A stretch of 64,000 nucleotides of DNA, taken from Paracoccus sp. R12_2. GTDB taxonomy: Bacteria; Pseudomonadota; Alphaproteobacteria; Rhodobacterales; Rhodobacteraceae. This document shows, piece by piece, positions 1 to 11,226 of this stretch. The notes beneath the pieces are model-generated. The model ran no database searches. It was not told where the DNA came from and was given only the letters and a program-made list of their open reading frames with translations. The stretch lies in contig NZ_JAGHRA010000016.1 in NCBI RefSeq assembly GCF_017744015.1, forward strand, positions 41,168 through 105,167, in the 5' to 3' direction. Positions within the stretch are counted from its first letter, which is position 1, and every line of letters starts with the position of its first letter. The translations under genes were made by a program, and so were the position numbers.

Positions 1-478
1 CATGCGGGGGCGGTTCCTCCAGCGTCTTGAGCAGCGCGTTGAACGCGCTGGTCGACAGCATGTGAACCTCGTCGATGATATAGATCTTGTAGCGCGCGGA
101 CGCCGCCCGGTAATGCACGCTTTCGATGATTTCACGGATGTCGCCGACGCCCGTGCGGGATGCAGCGTCCATTTCCAGCACGTCGACATGGCGGCCCTCG
201 CTGATTGCGACACAATGTTCGCAGGTGCCGCAAGGTTCGGTCGTGGGCCCGCCCTGTCCATCGGGTCCGATGCAGTTCATGCCCTTGGCGATGATTCGGG
301 CCGTAGTCGTTTTTCCGGTTCCCCGGATCCCGGTCATGATGAAGGCCTGCGCGATCCGGTCGGCGGCGAAGGCGTTCTTCAGGGTGCGCACCATCGCATC
401 CTGACCGACCAGATCCGCGAAGGTTTCGGGCCGGTATTTCCGGGCCAGAACCTGATATGTCTGCTGCTCGTCGCTCAT
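1..478 (-). CDS. dnaX: DNA polymerase III subunit gamma/tau, N-terminal part
   Basis: Clamp-loader ATPase subunit that helps load the beta sliding clamp during replication. The 159 visible residues start at ATG (478-476) and run off the left edge, so the C-terminal tau region is not seen. Visible are Walker A GIRGTGKT (residues 50-57), a zinc-binding set of cysteines (C69, then C83, C86 and C89 in CGTCEHC), and the Walker B/DEAD-like DEVHM at about 136-140. The sequence KTLEEPP at the edge is typical of clamp-loader ATPases. The downstream partners recR and ybaB, if present, would lie outside the window. Confidence 0.95.
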   Translation of the reverse strand, partial: MSDEQQTYQVLARKYRPETFADLVGQDAMVRTLKNAFAADRIAQAFIMTGIRGTGKTTTARIIAKGMNCIGPDGQGGPTTEPCGTCEHCVAISEGRHVDVLEMDAASRTGVGDIREIIESVHYRAASARYKIYIIDEVHMLSTSAFNALLKTLEEPPPH

Positions 479-536
479 GCGCCACCCGGGTCTTTGCGCG
501 TCATTCTAGCCATGGTTGGTTGGGCCTACAACCGGA

Positions 537-1265
537 TCACGCGGGGCGTGGTCCCGCGCCGGCATGCATCGCGCGAAACTTCTCCCACGCCTCGTTCAGA
601 CGGCGGGTGCGGGCTTCGGCAAGGCGCACGGCCTCGGGCGGCAGCCCTCGCGCGATGGCGCGGTCGGGATGGGCGTCACGGACAAGATCGCGCCAGCGTT
701 TGCGGGCCTCGGGCAGGGGGGTGTCGATCGGGATGCCCAGCACTTCGCAGGGGGGGCAGCCTGCCTTGGGATCGTGGCTGGCGCGGATCGCGGCGATCCG
801 GGCGGGGCTGAGCCCGAAGATGCGGCCGACCTCGTCCAGGAAGGCGATCTCGGTCTGGTGCATGTCGCCGTCGGCCACCGCGATGATGCACAGCCCCTCT
901 AGCACATCGGCCAACACCGGATCGCCGGCAGGAAACATCGCGGCGATGCGGCGTGCCCATGCGTCGAATCCCGCCACGTCCTGTCGGGCCAGATCGAAGA
1001 CGCGGGCCGCGTTCTTTTCCTCGGCGCGCGGGATGATGAAGACGCGGCGGAAGGCCGCGACCTCGGCCCGCGCCACGGTGCCGTCGGCCTTGGCCATCTT
1101 CGCCCCAAGCGCGATCACCGCAATGGTGAAGGCGACCGAGCGTTCGGGCGGCGTTGTCGTCCGCTGACGCCCCAGCATCGCGGCCATGCGATCGGCGATG
1201 CGCTGCCAGAAGCTGCGGGGCTTCGGCAGGTTCGGGCAGTCGTATTGTCGCGCGCTGGTGTCCAT
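537..1265 (-). CDS. TerB- and DnaJ-domain protein (DjlA-like)
   Basis: A 242-residue co-chaperone-like protein. Residues about 45-155 look like a TerB/DjlA-type helical domain (acidic helices such as AKADGTVARAEV and VADGDMHQTE). Residues about 175-238 are a J domain with the HPD motif at 199-201 that stimulates Hsp70 (DnaK) ATPase. There is no membrane anchor at the N-terminus, unlike enterobacterial DjlA. It is transcribed in the same direction as clpA (upstream) and dnaX (downstream, 58 bp away). The exact client is not readable from sequence. The short palindrome at 1334-1347 lies about 70 bp upstream of its start. Confidence 0.85.
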   Translation of the reverse strand: MDTSARQYDCPNLPKPRSFWQRIADRMAAMLGRQRTTTPPERSVAFTIAVIALGAKMAKADGTVARAEVAAFRRVFIIPRAEEKNAARVFDLARQDVAGFDAWARRIAAMFPAGDPVLADVLEGLCIIAVADGDMHQTEIAFLDEVGRIFGLSPARIAAIRASHDPKAGCPPCEVLGIPIDTPLPEARKRWRDLVRDAHPDRAIARGLPPEAVRLAEARTRRLNEAWEKFRAMHAGAGPRPA

Positions 1266-1333
1266 CGGGTCACGATCCTAACCGGCTTCGTGGCAGGACG
1301 ATAGGGCGAACTGGCTCGTGGCCAACCCGATCA

Positions 1334-1347
1334 TGTTCAGTTGAACA
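1334..1347. promoter_or_regulatory. 14-bp palindrome, possible operator
   Basis: TGTTCAGTTGAACA is a perfect inverted repeat (6-bp arms, 2-bp centre) in the 255-bp gap between the clpA end and the start of the TerB-DnaJ gene, about 70 bp upstream of the latter. The shape fits a dimeric repressor site, but no regulator can be assigned and short palindromes occur by chance. Confidence 0.25.
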
Positions 1348-1421
1348 CCGAATAGTGCACCTTTTCCCACATCGCTGGTCTGATCCGAGTTCAGGGCGCG
1401 TCGTGTTGACGTCACGACCGC

Positions 1422-1460
1422 CAAATCAAACCGGCCTGCAGCGTCTGCTGCAGGCCGGTT
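1422..1460 (-). terminator. Hairpin terminator after clpA
   Basis: Perfect 13-bp inverted repeat (1429-1441 with 1448-1460, 6-nt loop) located 61 bp past the clpA stop codon. Reading the minus strand, the stem is followed by TTTGATTTGG, a weak but recognisable U-rich tail. This should end clpA transcription before the TerB-DnaJ gene. Confidence 0.65.
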
Positions 1461-1520
1461 CGTGTGCCGGGTTACGGTTCCACCAGGACGGCGATGTGCC
1501 GTCCTGTCGCCTGAATGACT

Positions 1521-3845
1521 TTAGTCCGCAGTCAGAAGAGGCGGCCTGGACTTGCCGATTCGCAAGGCGTCGGGGCCGGTGATGTCGAAGACCGGCTTGT
1601 CGTCCTCGATCTTCACGCGCACCACGCCGCCCTTTGTCAGCCGCCCGAACAACAACTCCTCGGCCAGAGGCTTCTTGATGTTCTCCTGGATCACGCGACC
1701 CAGCGGGCGGGCGCCCATCTTGTCGTCATAACCCTTTTCGGCCAGCCAGTCGGCGGCTTCCGGGGTCAGCTCGATATGCACGTTGCGATCCATCAGCTGT
1801 GCCTCGAGCTGCAGGACGAACTTTTCGACGACATGAACCACGACATCGCGGGACAGTGGCGCGAAGCTGATGACGGCATCCAGCCGGTTGCGGAATTCGG
1901 GCGTGAAGGTGCGCTCGATCGCGGCGGTATCCTCGCCTTCGCGGCGATCGCGGCCAAAGCCTATCGCGGCCTTCGCCTGATCGGCGGCGCCGGCATTCGA
2001 CGTCATGATCAGGATCACGTTGCGGAAATCCACCGCCCGGCCATTGTGGTCGGTCAGCTTGCCGTGGTCCATCACCTGCAACAGGATGTTGAACACATCC
2101 GGGTGCGCCTTCTCGATTTCGTCCAGCAGCAGGACGCAATGCGGGTGCTGGTCGACGCCGTCGGTCAGCAGGCCGCCCTGGTCGAACCCGACATATCCCG
2201 GCGGTGCGCCGATCAACCGGCTGACCGCATGTTTTTCCATGTATTCGGACATGTCGAAGCGCAGCAATTCCACACCCAGCGTCGAGGCAAGCTGCTTGGC
2301 GACTTCGGTCTTGCCGACACCCGTCGGTCCCGCAAAGAGATAGTTCCCGATGGGCTTTTCGGGTTCACGCAGACCTGCGCGTGCCAGCTTGATCGCAGAA
2401 GACAGCGCCGCGATTGCCGCGTCCTGGCCAAAGACCACGCGCTTCAGGCTGGTTTCCAGATCGCGCAAGACCTCGGCGTCGTCCTTGCTGACATTCTTGG
2501 GCGGAATCCGGGCGATCTTGGCCACCACGGCCTCGATCTCCTTCGGACTTATGGTCTTGCGCCGCTTGCTTTCCGCAACCAGATGCTGCGCCGCGCCGGC
2601 CTCGTCGATCACGTCGATCGCGCTGTCGGGCAGTTTGCGGTCGTTGATATAGCGGTTCGCCAGTTCGACCGCAGACTTGATCGCGTCATTGGTGTAGCGC
2701 AGCTCGTGGTGCTTTTCGAAATGCGGCTTCAGCCCCATCAGGATCTTCACCGCGTCGGGCACCGACGGTTCGTTCACGTCGATCTTCTGGAACCGGCGGC
2801 TGAGGGCGCGATCCTTCTCGAAATGCTGGCGATATTCCTTGTAGGTGGTCGAACCCATGCAGCGCAGCTTGCCGCCCGCCAGTGCGGGTTTCAGCAGGTT
2901 GCTGGCATCCATGGCCCCGCCAGAGGTCGCGCCCGCGCCGATCACGGTGTGGATCTCGTCGATGAACAGGATGGCGTCTTCGTGGTTTTCCAGTTCTTTC
3001 ACGACAGCTTTCAGACGTTCCTCGAAATCACCGCGATAGCGCGTGCCGGCCAACAGCGCGCCCATGTCCAGCGAATAGATGGTCGCCCCAGACAGGACTT
3101 CCGGTGTCTGACCCTCGACGATCTTCTTGGCCAGCCCCTCGGCGATGGCGGTCTTGCCGACACCCGGATCCCCGACCAGCAGCGGGTTGTTCTTGCGCCG
3201 CCGGCATAGCACCTGGATGCAGCGTTCGACCTCGTTCTCGCGGCCGATCAGGGGATCGACATCGCCCTTTTTCGACTTGGCGTTCAGATCGACGCAGAAT
3301 TTCGCAAGCGCGGTTTCATCCTTGGCCTCATGCGCGGCCTCGGCCTGCTTGGCTTCGGCCGGCTCGTCCGAACCGACCACCTTGCGGCTTTCGCTGAAGG
3401 ACGGATTCTTGGCCACGCCATGGGCGATGAAATTCACCGCATCATAGCGGGTCATGTCCATCTCCTGCAGGAAGAACGCGGCGTTCGATTCCCGTTCCGC
3501 GAAGATCGCGACCAAGACGTTGGCGCCGGTGACCTCTTGCCGGCCGGAACTTTGCACGTGAATCGCCGCGCGCTGGATGACGCGCTGGAATGCCGCGGTC
3601 GGCACCGCCTCGGAGCCTTCCACGTCGGTGATCAGGGTGGACAGGTCATCCTCGATGAAATCGACCAGCAGCTTGCGCAGTTCGTCCAGATCCACATTGC
3701 AGGCGCGCATGACCTTGACCGCATCCGGTTCCTCGGTCAGCGCCAGCAACAGATGTTCCAGGGTCGCCAGCTCGTGTCGATGTTCGTTCGCCAGCGCAAG
3801 CGCCTGGTGAATGGCCTGTTCCAGAGAGGTCGAGAAACTTGGCAC
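1521..3845 (-). CDS. clpA: ATP-dependent Clp protease ATP-binding subunit ClpA
   Basis: AAA+ unfoldase that feeds substrates, including N-end-rule proteins delivered by ClpS, into the ClpP peptidase. The 774-residue length is standard. Two N-terminal Clp repeats occupy about residues 5-145. The first AAA module has Walker A GDPGVGKT (225-232) and Walker B FIDE (about 294-297). The second module has Walker A GPTGVGKT (506-513) and [12 protein letters not shown]. The architecture is ClpA (two AAA modules, no long middle coiled coil), not ClpB. No clpS is seen upstream; the preceding 226 bp up to gloB hold only the promoter region. Confidence 0.97.
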   Translation of the reverse strand: MPSFSTSLEQAIHQALALANEHRHELATLEHLLLALTEEPDAVKVMRACNVDLDELRKLLVDFIEDDLSTLITDVEGSEAVPTAAFQRVIQRAAIHVQSSGRQEVTGANVLVAIFAERESNAAFFLQEMDMTRYDAVNFIAHGVAKNPSFSESRKVVGSDEPAEAKQAEAAHEAKDETALAKFCVDLNAKSKKGDVDPLIGRENEVERCIQVLCRRRKNNPLLVGDPGVGKTAIAEGLAKKIVEGQTPEVLSGATIYSLDMGALLAGTRYRGDFEERLKAVVKELENHEDAILFIDEIHTVIGAGATSGGAMDASNLLKPALAGGKLRCMGSTTYKEYRQHFEKDRALSRRFQKIDVNEPSVPDAVKILMGLKPHFEKHHELRYTNDAIKSAVELANRYINDRKLPDSAIDVIDEAGAAQHLVAESKRRKTISPKEIEAVVAKIARIPPKNVSKDDAEVLRDLETSLKRVVFGQDAAIAALSSAIKLARAGLREPEKPIGNYLFAGPTGVGKTEVAKQLASTLGVELLRFDMSEYMEKHAVSRLIGAPPGYVGFDQGGLLTDGVDQHPHCVLLLDEIEKAHPDVFNILLQVMDHGKLTDHNGRAVDFRNVILIMTSNAGAADQAKAAIGFGRDRREGEDTAAIERTFTPEFRNRLDAVISFAPLSRDVVVHVVEKFVLQLEAQLMDRNVHIELTPEAADWLAEKGYDDKMGARPLGRVIQENIKKPLAEELLFGRLTKGGVVRVKIEDDKPVFDITGPDALRIGKSRPPLLTAD

Positions 3846-4071
3846 GGTCGTCTCCTGTCAGTCGGCTGGCGGTATGGGCATATCTAGCGGCCCACCTGCC
3901 CAGACTGTCACGATACAGTTAAGATTTGGTGGATTTCGCCCGGCATCAAGTGCTTTTTCGCCAAACCGGCACGTTTTTCCCATGATTGAGGCAGATGTGA
4001 TCGCGGGGAAGGCGGATTTCAAGCACCGACAAGAAAACTTGGGAAAGCGCTTGCCGGTCCGTGCGACCATC

Positions 4072-4824
4072 TCAGAACTCGTCCTTCAGCTTGCGCAGCC
4101 GTGCGAACACCTCGGCGTCGGTGGCGCCCTGCATGCCCAGAGGATCGCGCAACTCGTTGACGCGAAGAAAGGGGTTGGTGGCGCGTTCCTCGGCCAATGT
4201 CGCAGGCGAGCAGGGCTGTTGGGATTGGGCGACGGCGTCCAGGCGTTCCCGAAGCGCCGTGTTGTCGGCGTCGACGGACAGGGCGAAGGCGCCGTTCGCC
4301 GCACAGTAATCGTGACCCGAGCAGATCAGCGTCTCGGCGGGCAGGGCGTTCAGGCGCGACAGGCTTTCCCACATCATCGCGGCATCGCCCTCGAACAGGC
4401 GTCCGCATCCCATTGCCATCAGGCTGTCGGCGGTGAACGCCATGCCGGACTGCGGAAAGTGGAATGCGACATGGCCGATCGTGTGGCCCGAAACATCCAG
4501 CACGGTGATGGCTTCGCCCAGCACCTCCAGTTGCTCACCCGGCATCGCCGCGATATCCAGGGGCGGCAGGCGGCGGGCATCGCCAGCATTGCCGATGACA
4601 CGAGCGCCCGTTGCAGCGACGATCTCTGCGACGCCGCCGATGTGGTCATCGTGGTGATGGGTCAGCAGGATGGCATCCAGCCCCCAGCCCTGCGCCTCGA
4701 TCTCGGTCAGGATCGGCATGGCTTCGGGCGCGTCGATCAGGACGGTGCCCGCCGGTCCGTGCAGCAGATAGGCATAGTTGTCGCGCAGGCATCGCAACGT
4801 GACCAGTTCCAGCGGCATTGGCAA
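4072..4824 (-). CDS. gloB: Hydroxyacylglutathione hydrolase (glyoxalase II)
   Basis: Metallo-beta-lactamase-fold enzyme that hydrolyses S-D-lactoylglutathione to lactate and glutathione, the second step of methylglyoxal detoxification. The binuclear metal motif THHHDDHIGG is at residues 55-64; further metal ligands lie in SGHTIGHVAFHF and CSGHDYCAANGAF. The C-terminal substrate-binding region ends with LRKLKDEF. The length of 250 residues is normal for the family. It is divergent from the methyltransferase gene starting at 4877, so the 52-bp gap must hold both promoters. Confidence 0.93.
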   Translation of the reverse strand: MPMPLELVTLRCLRDNYAYLLHGPAGTVLIDAPEAMPILTEIEAQGWGLDAILLTHHHDDHIGGVAEIVAATGARVIGNAGDARRLPPLDIAAMPGEQLEVLGEAITVLDVSGHTIGHVAFHFPQSGMAFTADSLMAMGCGRLFEGDAAMMWESLSRLNALPAETLICSGHDYCAANGAFALSVDADNTALRERLDAVAQSQQPCSPATLAEERATNPFLRVNELRDPLGMQGATDAEVFARLRKLKDEF

Positions 4825-4876
4825 ATCCTTCCCTCTGTGCTGTGGTCAAGGGTGACAAAAGCGCGGCTTGGGTGCA

Positions 4877-5647
4877 ATGCATCACGACATCGAGGAACTT
4901 CGGCGGTTCTATTATCAGCGTTCCCTCGGGCGCGTTGTGCAGCGAATTCTGCGCGACCGGCTGACCCGTCGCTGGCCCGCCGAGGGAACGACGGGGATGA
5001 CCGTTGCGGGTTTCGGTTTCGCGGCGCCGCTGTTGCGTCCGTATCTTGGCCCGGCGCGCCGGGTCACGGCGCTGATGCCCGGTCCGCAGGGCGTGATGGC
5101 CTGGCCGGCGGGGCTGCCCAATCACAGTGTCCTGTGCGACGAGACCGCGTGGCCGGTCGAGACAGGCAGCATCGACCGTCTGGTGCTGCTCCACGGGCTT
5201 GAGACAAGCGATCATCCGGGCGCGCTGCTGGCCGAGGCATGGCGCGTTCTGGGACCCGGCGGACGGCTGATCGCCATGGCTCCGAACCGGGCTGGATTGT
5301 GGGCGGCGTCTGACCGGACCCCGTTCGGGCTGGGGCGCAGCTACACGGCCGGTCAGTTGGAAGGACAGATGCGGAGCGCGGGATTCGTGGCGGAATGGCA
5401 TGGGTCCGCGGTCTATATCCCGCCCTCGGACCGGCGTTTCTGGCTTGGCAGCGCGCAGATGTGGGAACGGACCGGGGCGCGGATCAGCCGGGTGCTGATC
5501 GCCGGAGTGGTTCTGATCGAACTCAGCAAGCAGACGCGCGCGCCTGCCGGGCCCGGCGTCAAGGTGCATGTTCCCAGCCCGCTTGATATTCTGGACGGGG
5601 TCAGGCTGCCCCGACCCGGACGCGCGCCCAGTGCCCGGAATTTCTGA
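4877..5647 (+). CDS. Class I SAM-dependent methyltransferase
   Basis: A 256-residue methyltransferase of the Methyltransf_11 type. The SAM-binding G-loop is shortened (VAGFGFAAP, about 40-48). Later signatures fit: SIDRLVLLHGLE and EAWRVLGPGGRLIAMAPNR, the post-motif III strand found in small-molecule methyltransferases. The ATG at 4877 is preferred to a TTG at 4868. The substrate is unknown. The gene pairs head-to-head with gloB, an arrangement I recall from Rhodobacteraceae, which might link it to glutathione or aldehyde metabolism, but this is inference. Confidence 0.75.
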   Translation: MHHDIEELRRFYYQRSLGRVVQRILRDRLTRRWPAEGTTGMTVAGFGFAAPLLRPYLGPARRVTALMPGPQGVMAWPAGLPNHSVLCDETAWPVETGSIDRLVLLHGLETSDHPGALLAEAWRVLGPGGRLIAMAPNRAGLWAASDRTPFGLGRSYTAGQLEGQMRSAGFVAEWHGSAVYIPPSDRRFWLGSAQMWERTGARISRVLIAGVVLIELSKQTRAPAGPGVKVHVPSPLDILDGVRLPRPGRAPSARNF

Positions 5648-5680
5648 CCGCCTGGTTCGAAACCTGTCCAAATGGTGAGG

Positions 5681-5709
5681 TGTCAAATAGGCGAAAAATC
5701 GCCTATGCT
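5681..5709 (+). promoter_or_regulatory. Promoter with embedded 20-bp palindrome
   Basis: ATAGGCGAAAAATCGCCTAT (5687-5706) is a perfect inverted repeat with 8-bp arms and a 4-bp centre. A weak -35 (TGTCAA, 5681-5686) and a -10 (TATGCT, 5704-5709) are exactly 17 bp apart with the palindrome filling the spacer, the classic place for a repressor. A near-identical element with the same geometry lies at 27161-27180. Confidence 0.55.
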
Positions 5710-5743
5710 GACCGAGTAGTAAGTTTTTAGGCGGTATGGTGTC

Positions 5744-6466
5744 ATGTGTGCTGTTTGCGTTTCGCCGGCATTGGAAGGCTGGCCGATCTTCATTCTATGT
5801 GGTGCGGGTGTGCAGCGTCGCGAGGGTCAGTTGACCGAGACGCTTCGTTCCTGCCGGGTGCCGTTTCAGGTTGTGGAAACGGTGCGCGGCGGTTCTTTGG
5901 TCGGATGGAGGTCCGGGCTTCACCGGCGCGCCTGGCGCCAGATCATTGATCAGGATTTGCCGGGTGCGATCATCATCGAGGACGGGGCGCGGCTGAAGCC
6001 GGGCTTCGTCGAATTCCTGGCCTCCGGCGGGTATCTGCACGCCGATCTGACGCAGTTCTGCTATGGCCGCGCGCGGGTCTGGCGCTGGGGCGGCGCCGAG
6101 GCAGCGCCTGGGGTCAAGCTTCAGCCATTGGCAGCAAGCAGCGGTCTGGCGGCGGGATATTCGCTGTCGCGTCGCGGTGCGGGCTATCTTCTGGAGGCGC
6201 CCGTTGCGGCCCGCGCAAATTCGCCGTCCTCGCAGGCCGACTGGCCTCGCGACGTGGCGCGGCTGGACGCGCTTGTGACACGGCCGGGGCTGGTCGATCC
6301 ACCGGATTGGTTGCTCGATTCCGCACCGGCACCCTTGCCGACCCCACAGGCCGACCGCGCCGCCTGGCTGGATCTTCCGGCAGCGACATTGCCGCAAAGC
6401 ACGGCCGATCGGCTGCGCGGCTTCGCGCGGAACAGCTTCAGCCGCGAATTGTCCCACGGGTTCTGA
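5744..6466 (+). CDS. Glycosyltransferase family 25-like protein
   Basis: A 240-residue protein resembling LPS-type family 25 glycosyltransferases. The N-terminal strand WPIFILCGAGVQRRE matches the family's opening strand with conserved arginines. IIIEDGARL (77-84) sits where the acidic LEDDA motif is expected, and ASSGLAAGYSLSRRGAGYLLE matches the family's 'AGYxLSxxGA' block. The second Asp of the motif is Gly (E79-D80-G81), so activity is uncertain. The start at 5744 has an AGGCGG ribosome-binding site about 10 bp upstream; a TTG in front of EGWPIF is an alternative. It is probably controlled by the palindromic promoter just upstream. Confidence 0.6.
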   Translation: MCAVCVSPALEGWPIFILCGAGVQRREGQLTETLRSCRVPFQVVETVRGGSLVGWRSGLHRRAWRQIIDQDLPGAIIIEDGARLKPGFVEFLASGGYLHADLTQFCYGRARVWRWGGAEAAPGVKLQPLAASSGLAAGYSLSRRGAGYLLEAPVAARANSPSSQADWPRDVARLDALVTRPGLVDPPDWLLDSAPAPLPTPQADRAAWLDLPAATLPQSTADRLRGFARNSFSRELSHGF

Positions 6467-6639
6467 GTTTCTGCAGGGTTGTAGCATTTGAGTGGCCGTC
6501 GCCGCGTTTGCCGGTGGCGGCCCCGATTTGTGCGTGGATGCGACATGCTGCCGCACCCCCTGCGCGGCGTGCAGGATCTGCGGACCGGACGAGGCGGATC
6601 TGTGCGTCCCTGATGCTCTCCTTTCCGTGTGCTTGCCTG

Positions 6640-6667
6640 TTGCCGCCCGCGAAATCACCTGCTAGAG
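6640..6667 (+). promoter_or_regulatory. Likely promoter of the ATP synthase operon
   Basis: The 319-bp gap before atpH holds no gene. Within it TTGCCG (6640-6645), a 16-bp spacer and CTAGAG (6662-6667) form a plausible sigma-70 type promoter about 119 bp upstream of the atpH start. Nothing else of note is seen in the gap. Confidence 0.4.
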
Positions 6668-6785
6668 ACGCCGCAGATTTCCGCACGACCCTCCAACAGC
6701 CGTGCGACCGCGACCCGCACCCCGCGACAGACCGGACGGACGTCCGGCCCGCCAGCGGGGTTTGCGCAAACCGTAAAGGATGACC

Positions 6786-7346
6786 GTGGCCAACTCTGTC
6801 TCCATGTCCCAGAGCATCGCCGGGCGCTATGCGCAGGCTGTCTTCGACATCGTGAAAGAAGAAGGAGGGCTGGACGATCTGGCCCGCCAGACGCAAGATC
6901 TGGGCGCCGCGCTGGCCGAAAGCCGCGAATTGCGCGACATGATCTCGTCACCGATCTACACACGGGACCAGCAGTCCCGTGCCATTTCAGCGCTGGCCGA
7001 GAAGATGCAGCTGTCAAAGACGCTGTCGAACACGGTCCGGCTGATGGCGCAGAATCGCCGTCTGTTCGTGCTGCCGCAGCTGGTCGGCAAGCTGCAGGCC
7101 CTGATCGCCGAGGCCCGCGGCGAGGTCACCGCCGATGTCACCAGCGCGATTGCGCTGTCGGACGAGCAGCAGCAGCGTCTGACGCAAGCCTTGACCGAGA
7201 AATCGGGCAAGACGGTCAAACTGAATACCCGTGTCGATGAAGGACTCATCGGCGGAATGATTGTCAAGCTGGGCTCGCAGATGATCGACTCGTCGGTCCG
7301 CTCGAAGCTCGCCTCCCTCCAGAACGTTATGAAAGAGGTCGGATAA
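6786..7346 (+). CDS. atpH: ATP synthase F1 subunit delta
   Basis: Delta (OSCP-like) subunit joining the F1 catalytic head to the peripheral stalk. The 186 residues show the helical N-terminal domain ([18 protein letters not shown]) and the conserved C-terminal block [26 protein letters not shown] chose GTG at 6786 because AAAGGA lies 5 bp upstream; the in-frame ATG at 6780 overlaps that ribosome-binding site. Its stop overlaps the atpA start (TAATG), so the two are translationally coupled. It is the first gene of atpHAGDC; the F0 genes are not in the window. Confidence 0.95.
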   Translation: MANSVSMSQSIAGRYAQAVFDIVKEEGGLDDLARQTQDLGAALAESRELRDMISSPIYTRDQQSRAISALAEKMQLSKTLSNTVRLMAQNRRLFVLPQLVGKLQALIAEARGEVTADVTSAIALSDEQQQRLTQALTEKSGKTVKLNTRVDEGLIGGMIVKLGSQMIDSSVRSKLASLQNVMKEVG

Positions 7347-8881
7347 TGGGAATCCAGGCAGCCGAGATTTCGGCGATCCTCAAGGATCAGATCAAGAATT
7401 TCGGTCAGGAGGCCGAGGTGGCCGAGGTTGGCCAGGTGCTTTCCGTCGGCGACGGGATTGCGCGCATCTACGGTCTCGACAAGGTGCAGGCCGGCGAGAT
7501 GGTGGAATTCCCGGGCGGCGTCCGGGGCATGGTGCTGAACCTTGAAACCGACAACGTCGGCGTCGTGATCTTCGGTGACGACCGTGACATCAAGGAAGGC
7601 GATACCGTCAAGCGCACCCGTTCCATCGTGGACGTTCCGGTGGGCAAGGCGCTTCTGGGTCGCGTTGTGGACGGTCTGGGCAACCCGATCGACGGCAAGG
7701 GCCCGATCGAGTCGACCGAGCGTCGTGTTGCCGACGTGAAGGCACCGGGCATCATGCCGCGCAAATCGGTTCACGAGCCGATGGCGACCGGGCTGAAGGC
7801 CATCGACGCGATGATTCCCGTCGGCCGCGGCCAGCGCGAACTGATCATCGGTGACCGTCAGACCGGCAAGACCGCCATCGCGCTGGACACGATCCTGAAC
7901 CAGCTGAACTACAATGGTCGCGAAGACGACGGCATGAAGACGCTGCACTGCGTCTATGTGGCTGTCGGGCAGAAGCGTTCGACCGTCGCGCAGCTGGTCA
8001 AGAAGCTGGAAGAAACCGGCGCCATGGCCTACACGACCGTCGTCGCCGCGACCGCTTCGGACCCCGCGCCGATGCAGTTCCTGGCACCCTATTCGGCGAC
8101 CGCAATCGGGGAATACTTCCGTGACAACGGCATGGACGCGCTGATCATCTATGACGACCTGTCCAAGCAGGCCGTGGCCTATCGCCAGATGTCGCTGCTG
8201 CTGCGCCGTCCGCCCGGCCGTGAAGCCTATCCGGGCGACGTTTTCTACCTGCACTCGCGCCTGCTGGAGCGTTCGGCAAAGCTGAACGAGGCCAACGGTT
8301 CGGGCTCGCTGACCGCGCTGCCGATCATCGAAACGCAAGCGGGCGACGTGTCGGCCTATATCCCGACCAACGTGATCTCGATCACCGACGGCCAGATCTT
8401 CCTGGAAACCGACCTGTTCTTCCAGGGTGTCCGTCCCGCCGTGAACACCGGTCTGTCGGTCAGCCGCGTCGGATCGTCGGCGCAGACCAAGGCGATGAAA
8501 TCGGTCGCCGGTCCGGTCAAGCTGGAACTGGCGCAGTATCGCGAAATGGCGGCCTTCGCCCAGTTCGGTTCCGATCTGGACGCCGCGACCCAGCGTCTGC
8601 TGAACCGCGGCGCGCGCCTGACCGAATTGATGAAGCAGCCGCAGTATTCGCCGCTGACCAACGCCGAAATCGTGATCGTCATCTATGCAGGCACCAAGGG
8701 GTATATCGACAACGTGCCGGTGCGCGAGGTCGTGGCCTGGGAACAGGGTCTGCTGCAGTTCCTGCGCAACCAGAAATCGGATCTCTTGGATGACATGACC
8801 AAGAACGACCGCAAGGTTGCGGGCGATCTGGAAGAGGCGATCAAGGCTGCGCTGGACGAATACAACAAGACCCGCGCCTGA
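7346..8881 (+). CDS. atpA: ATP synthase F1 subunit alpha
   Basis: Non-catalytic nucleotide-binding subunit of the F1 hexamer. It has 511 residues, with the N-terminal beta-barrel to about residue 95, the P-loop GDRQTGKT (169-176), and the family signature [14 protein letters not shown]. The C-terminal helical domain is complete and ends near EYNKTRA. It overlaps atpH by 1 nt and is followed by atpG after 10 bp. Confidence 0.98.
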   Translation: MGIQAAEISAILKDQIKNFGQEAEVAEVGQVLSVGDGIARIYGLDKVQAGEMVEFPGGVRGMVLNLETDNVGVVIFGDDRDIKEGDTVKRTRSIVDVPVGKALLGRVVDGLGNPIDGKGPIESTERRVADVKAPGIMPRKSVHEPMATGLKAIDAMIPVGRGQRELIIGDRQTGKTAIALDTILNQLNYNGREDDGMKTLHCVYVAVGQKRSTVAQLVKKLEETGAMAYTTVVAATASDPAPMQFLAPYSATAIGEYFRDNGMDALIIYDDLSKQAVAYRQMSLLLRRPPGREAYPGDVFYLHSRLLERSAKLNEANGSGSLTALPIIETQAGDVSAYIPTNVISITDGQIFLETDLFFQGVRPAVNTGLSVSRVGSSAQTKAMKSVAGPVKLELAQYREMAAFAQFGSDLDAATQRLLNRGARLTELMKQPQYSPLTNAEIVIVIYAGTKGYIDNVPVREVVAWEQGLLQFLRNQKSDLLDDMTKNDRKVAGDLEEAIKAALDEYNKTRA

Positions 8882-8891
8882 GGGGGAATAG

Positions 8892-9770
8892 ATGCCCAGT
8901 CTCAAGGATCTCAAGAACCGGATCGGAAGCGTCAAGAATACGCGGAAGATCACCAAGGCGATGCAGATGGTCGCCGCCGCGAAACTGCGCCGCGCGCAGG
9001 ACGCGGCGGAGGCTGCACGTCCCTATGCGGACCGGATGGCCGCCGTGATGGCCGGGCTTACGGCGAATTCCGCGGGGTCTGACACGGCGCCGCGGCTGCT
9101 GGCCGGAACCGGCTCGGATCAGAAGCATCTTTTGGTGGTGCTGACATCCGAGCGCGGCCTTGCCGGTGGCTTCAACAGCGCGATCGTCAAGCTGGCCCGC
9201 CAGCATGCCGAGGATCTGCGTGGTCACGGCAAGGATGTCACCATCCTGACCGTCGGCAAGAAGGGCCGCGAACAGCTGAAGCGCGACTATGGCCAGTTGT
9301 TCGTGAACCATGTCGATCTGTCCGAGGTGAAGCGCGTGGGCTATGAAAACGCCCGCAGCATCGCCGACGACGTGCTGGACCGTTTCGAAGCCGGCGATTT
9401 CGACGTCTCGACGCTGTTCTACAACCGTTTCGAATCCGTCATCAGCCAGGTTCCGACCGCGCGTCAGATCATCCCGGCCGAAGTTCCCGAAGGCGAGGAT
9501 GCAGCCGCGGCATCGTCCTCGTATGACTACGAGCCGGGCGAAGAGGCGATTCTGACCGAATTGCTGCCCCGCTCGGTCGCGACGCAGATCTTCGCGGCGC
9601 TTCTGGAAAATGCGGCCTCCGAACAAGGGGCGCGGATGACGGCCATGGACAACGCCACGCGCAACGCCGGCGACATGATCGACAAGCTGACGACCGAGTA
9701 TAACCGTTCTCGTCAGGCGGCGATCACCAAGGAACTCATCGAAATCATCTCGGGCGCCGAAGCGCTCTGA
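8892..9770 (+). CDS. atpG: ATP synthase F1 subunit gamma
   Basis: Central rotor shaft of F1. The N-terminal coiled-coil segment is diagnostic ([21 protein letters not shown]), and the C-terminal helix carries the signature [17 protein letters not shown]. The length of 292 residues is normal. There is a loop insertion around residues 195-215 ([19 protein letters not shown]) where alphaproteobacterial gammas vary. It starts 10 bp after atpA and is followed by atpD after 21 bp. Confidence 0.97.
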   Translation: MPSLKDLKNRIGSVKNTRKITKAMQMVAAAKLRRAQDAAEAARPYADRMAAVMAGLTANSAGSDTAPRLLAGTGSDQKHLLVVLTSERGLAGGFNSAIVKLARQHAEDLRGHGKDVTILTVGKKGREQLKRDYGQLFVNHVDLSEVKRVGYENARSIADDVLDRFEAGDFDVSTLFYNRFESVISQVPTARQIIPAEVPEGEDAAAASSSYDYEPGEEAILTELLPRSVATQIFAALLENAASEQGARMTAMDNATRNAGDMIDKLTTEYNRSRQAAITKELIEIISGAEAL

Positions 9771-9776
9771 CCGTAA

Positions 9777-11216
<1,440 letters not shown>

Positions 11217-11226
11217 AGGGGGCAAG

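Noticed and set aside
1515..3209. 564-codon plus-strand frame opposite clpA
   Set aside because: Antisense shadow of clpA caused by GC-rich codon bias; no recognisable protein. The same applies to other long antisense frames, for example opposite bamA, atpG-atpD and the DUF4159 gene.
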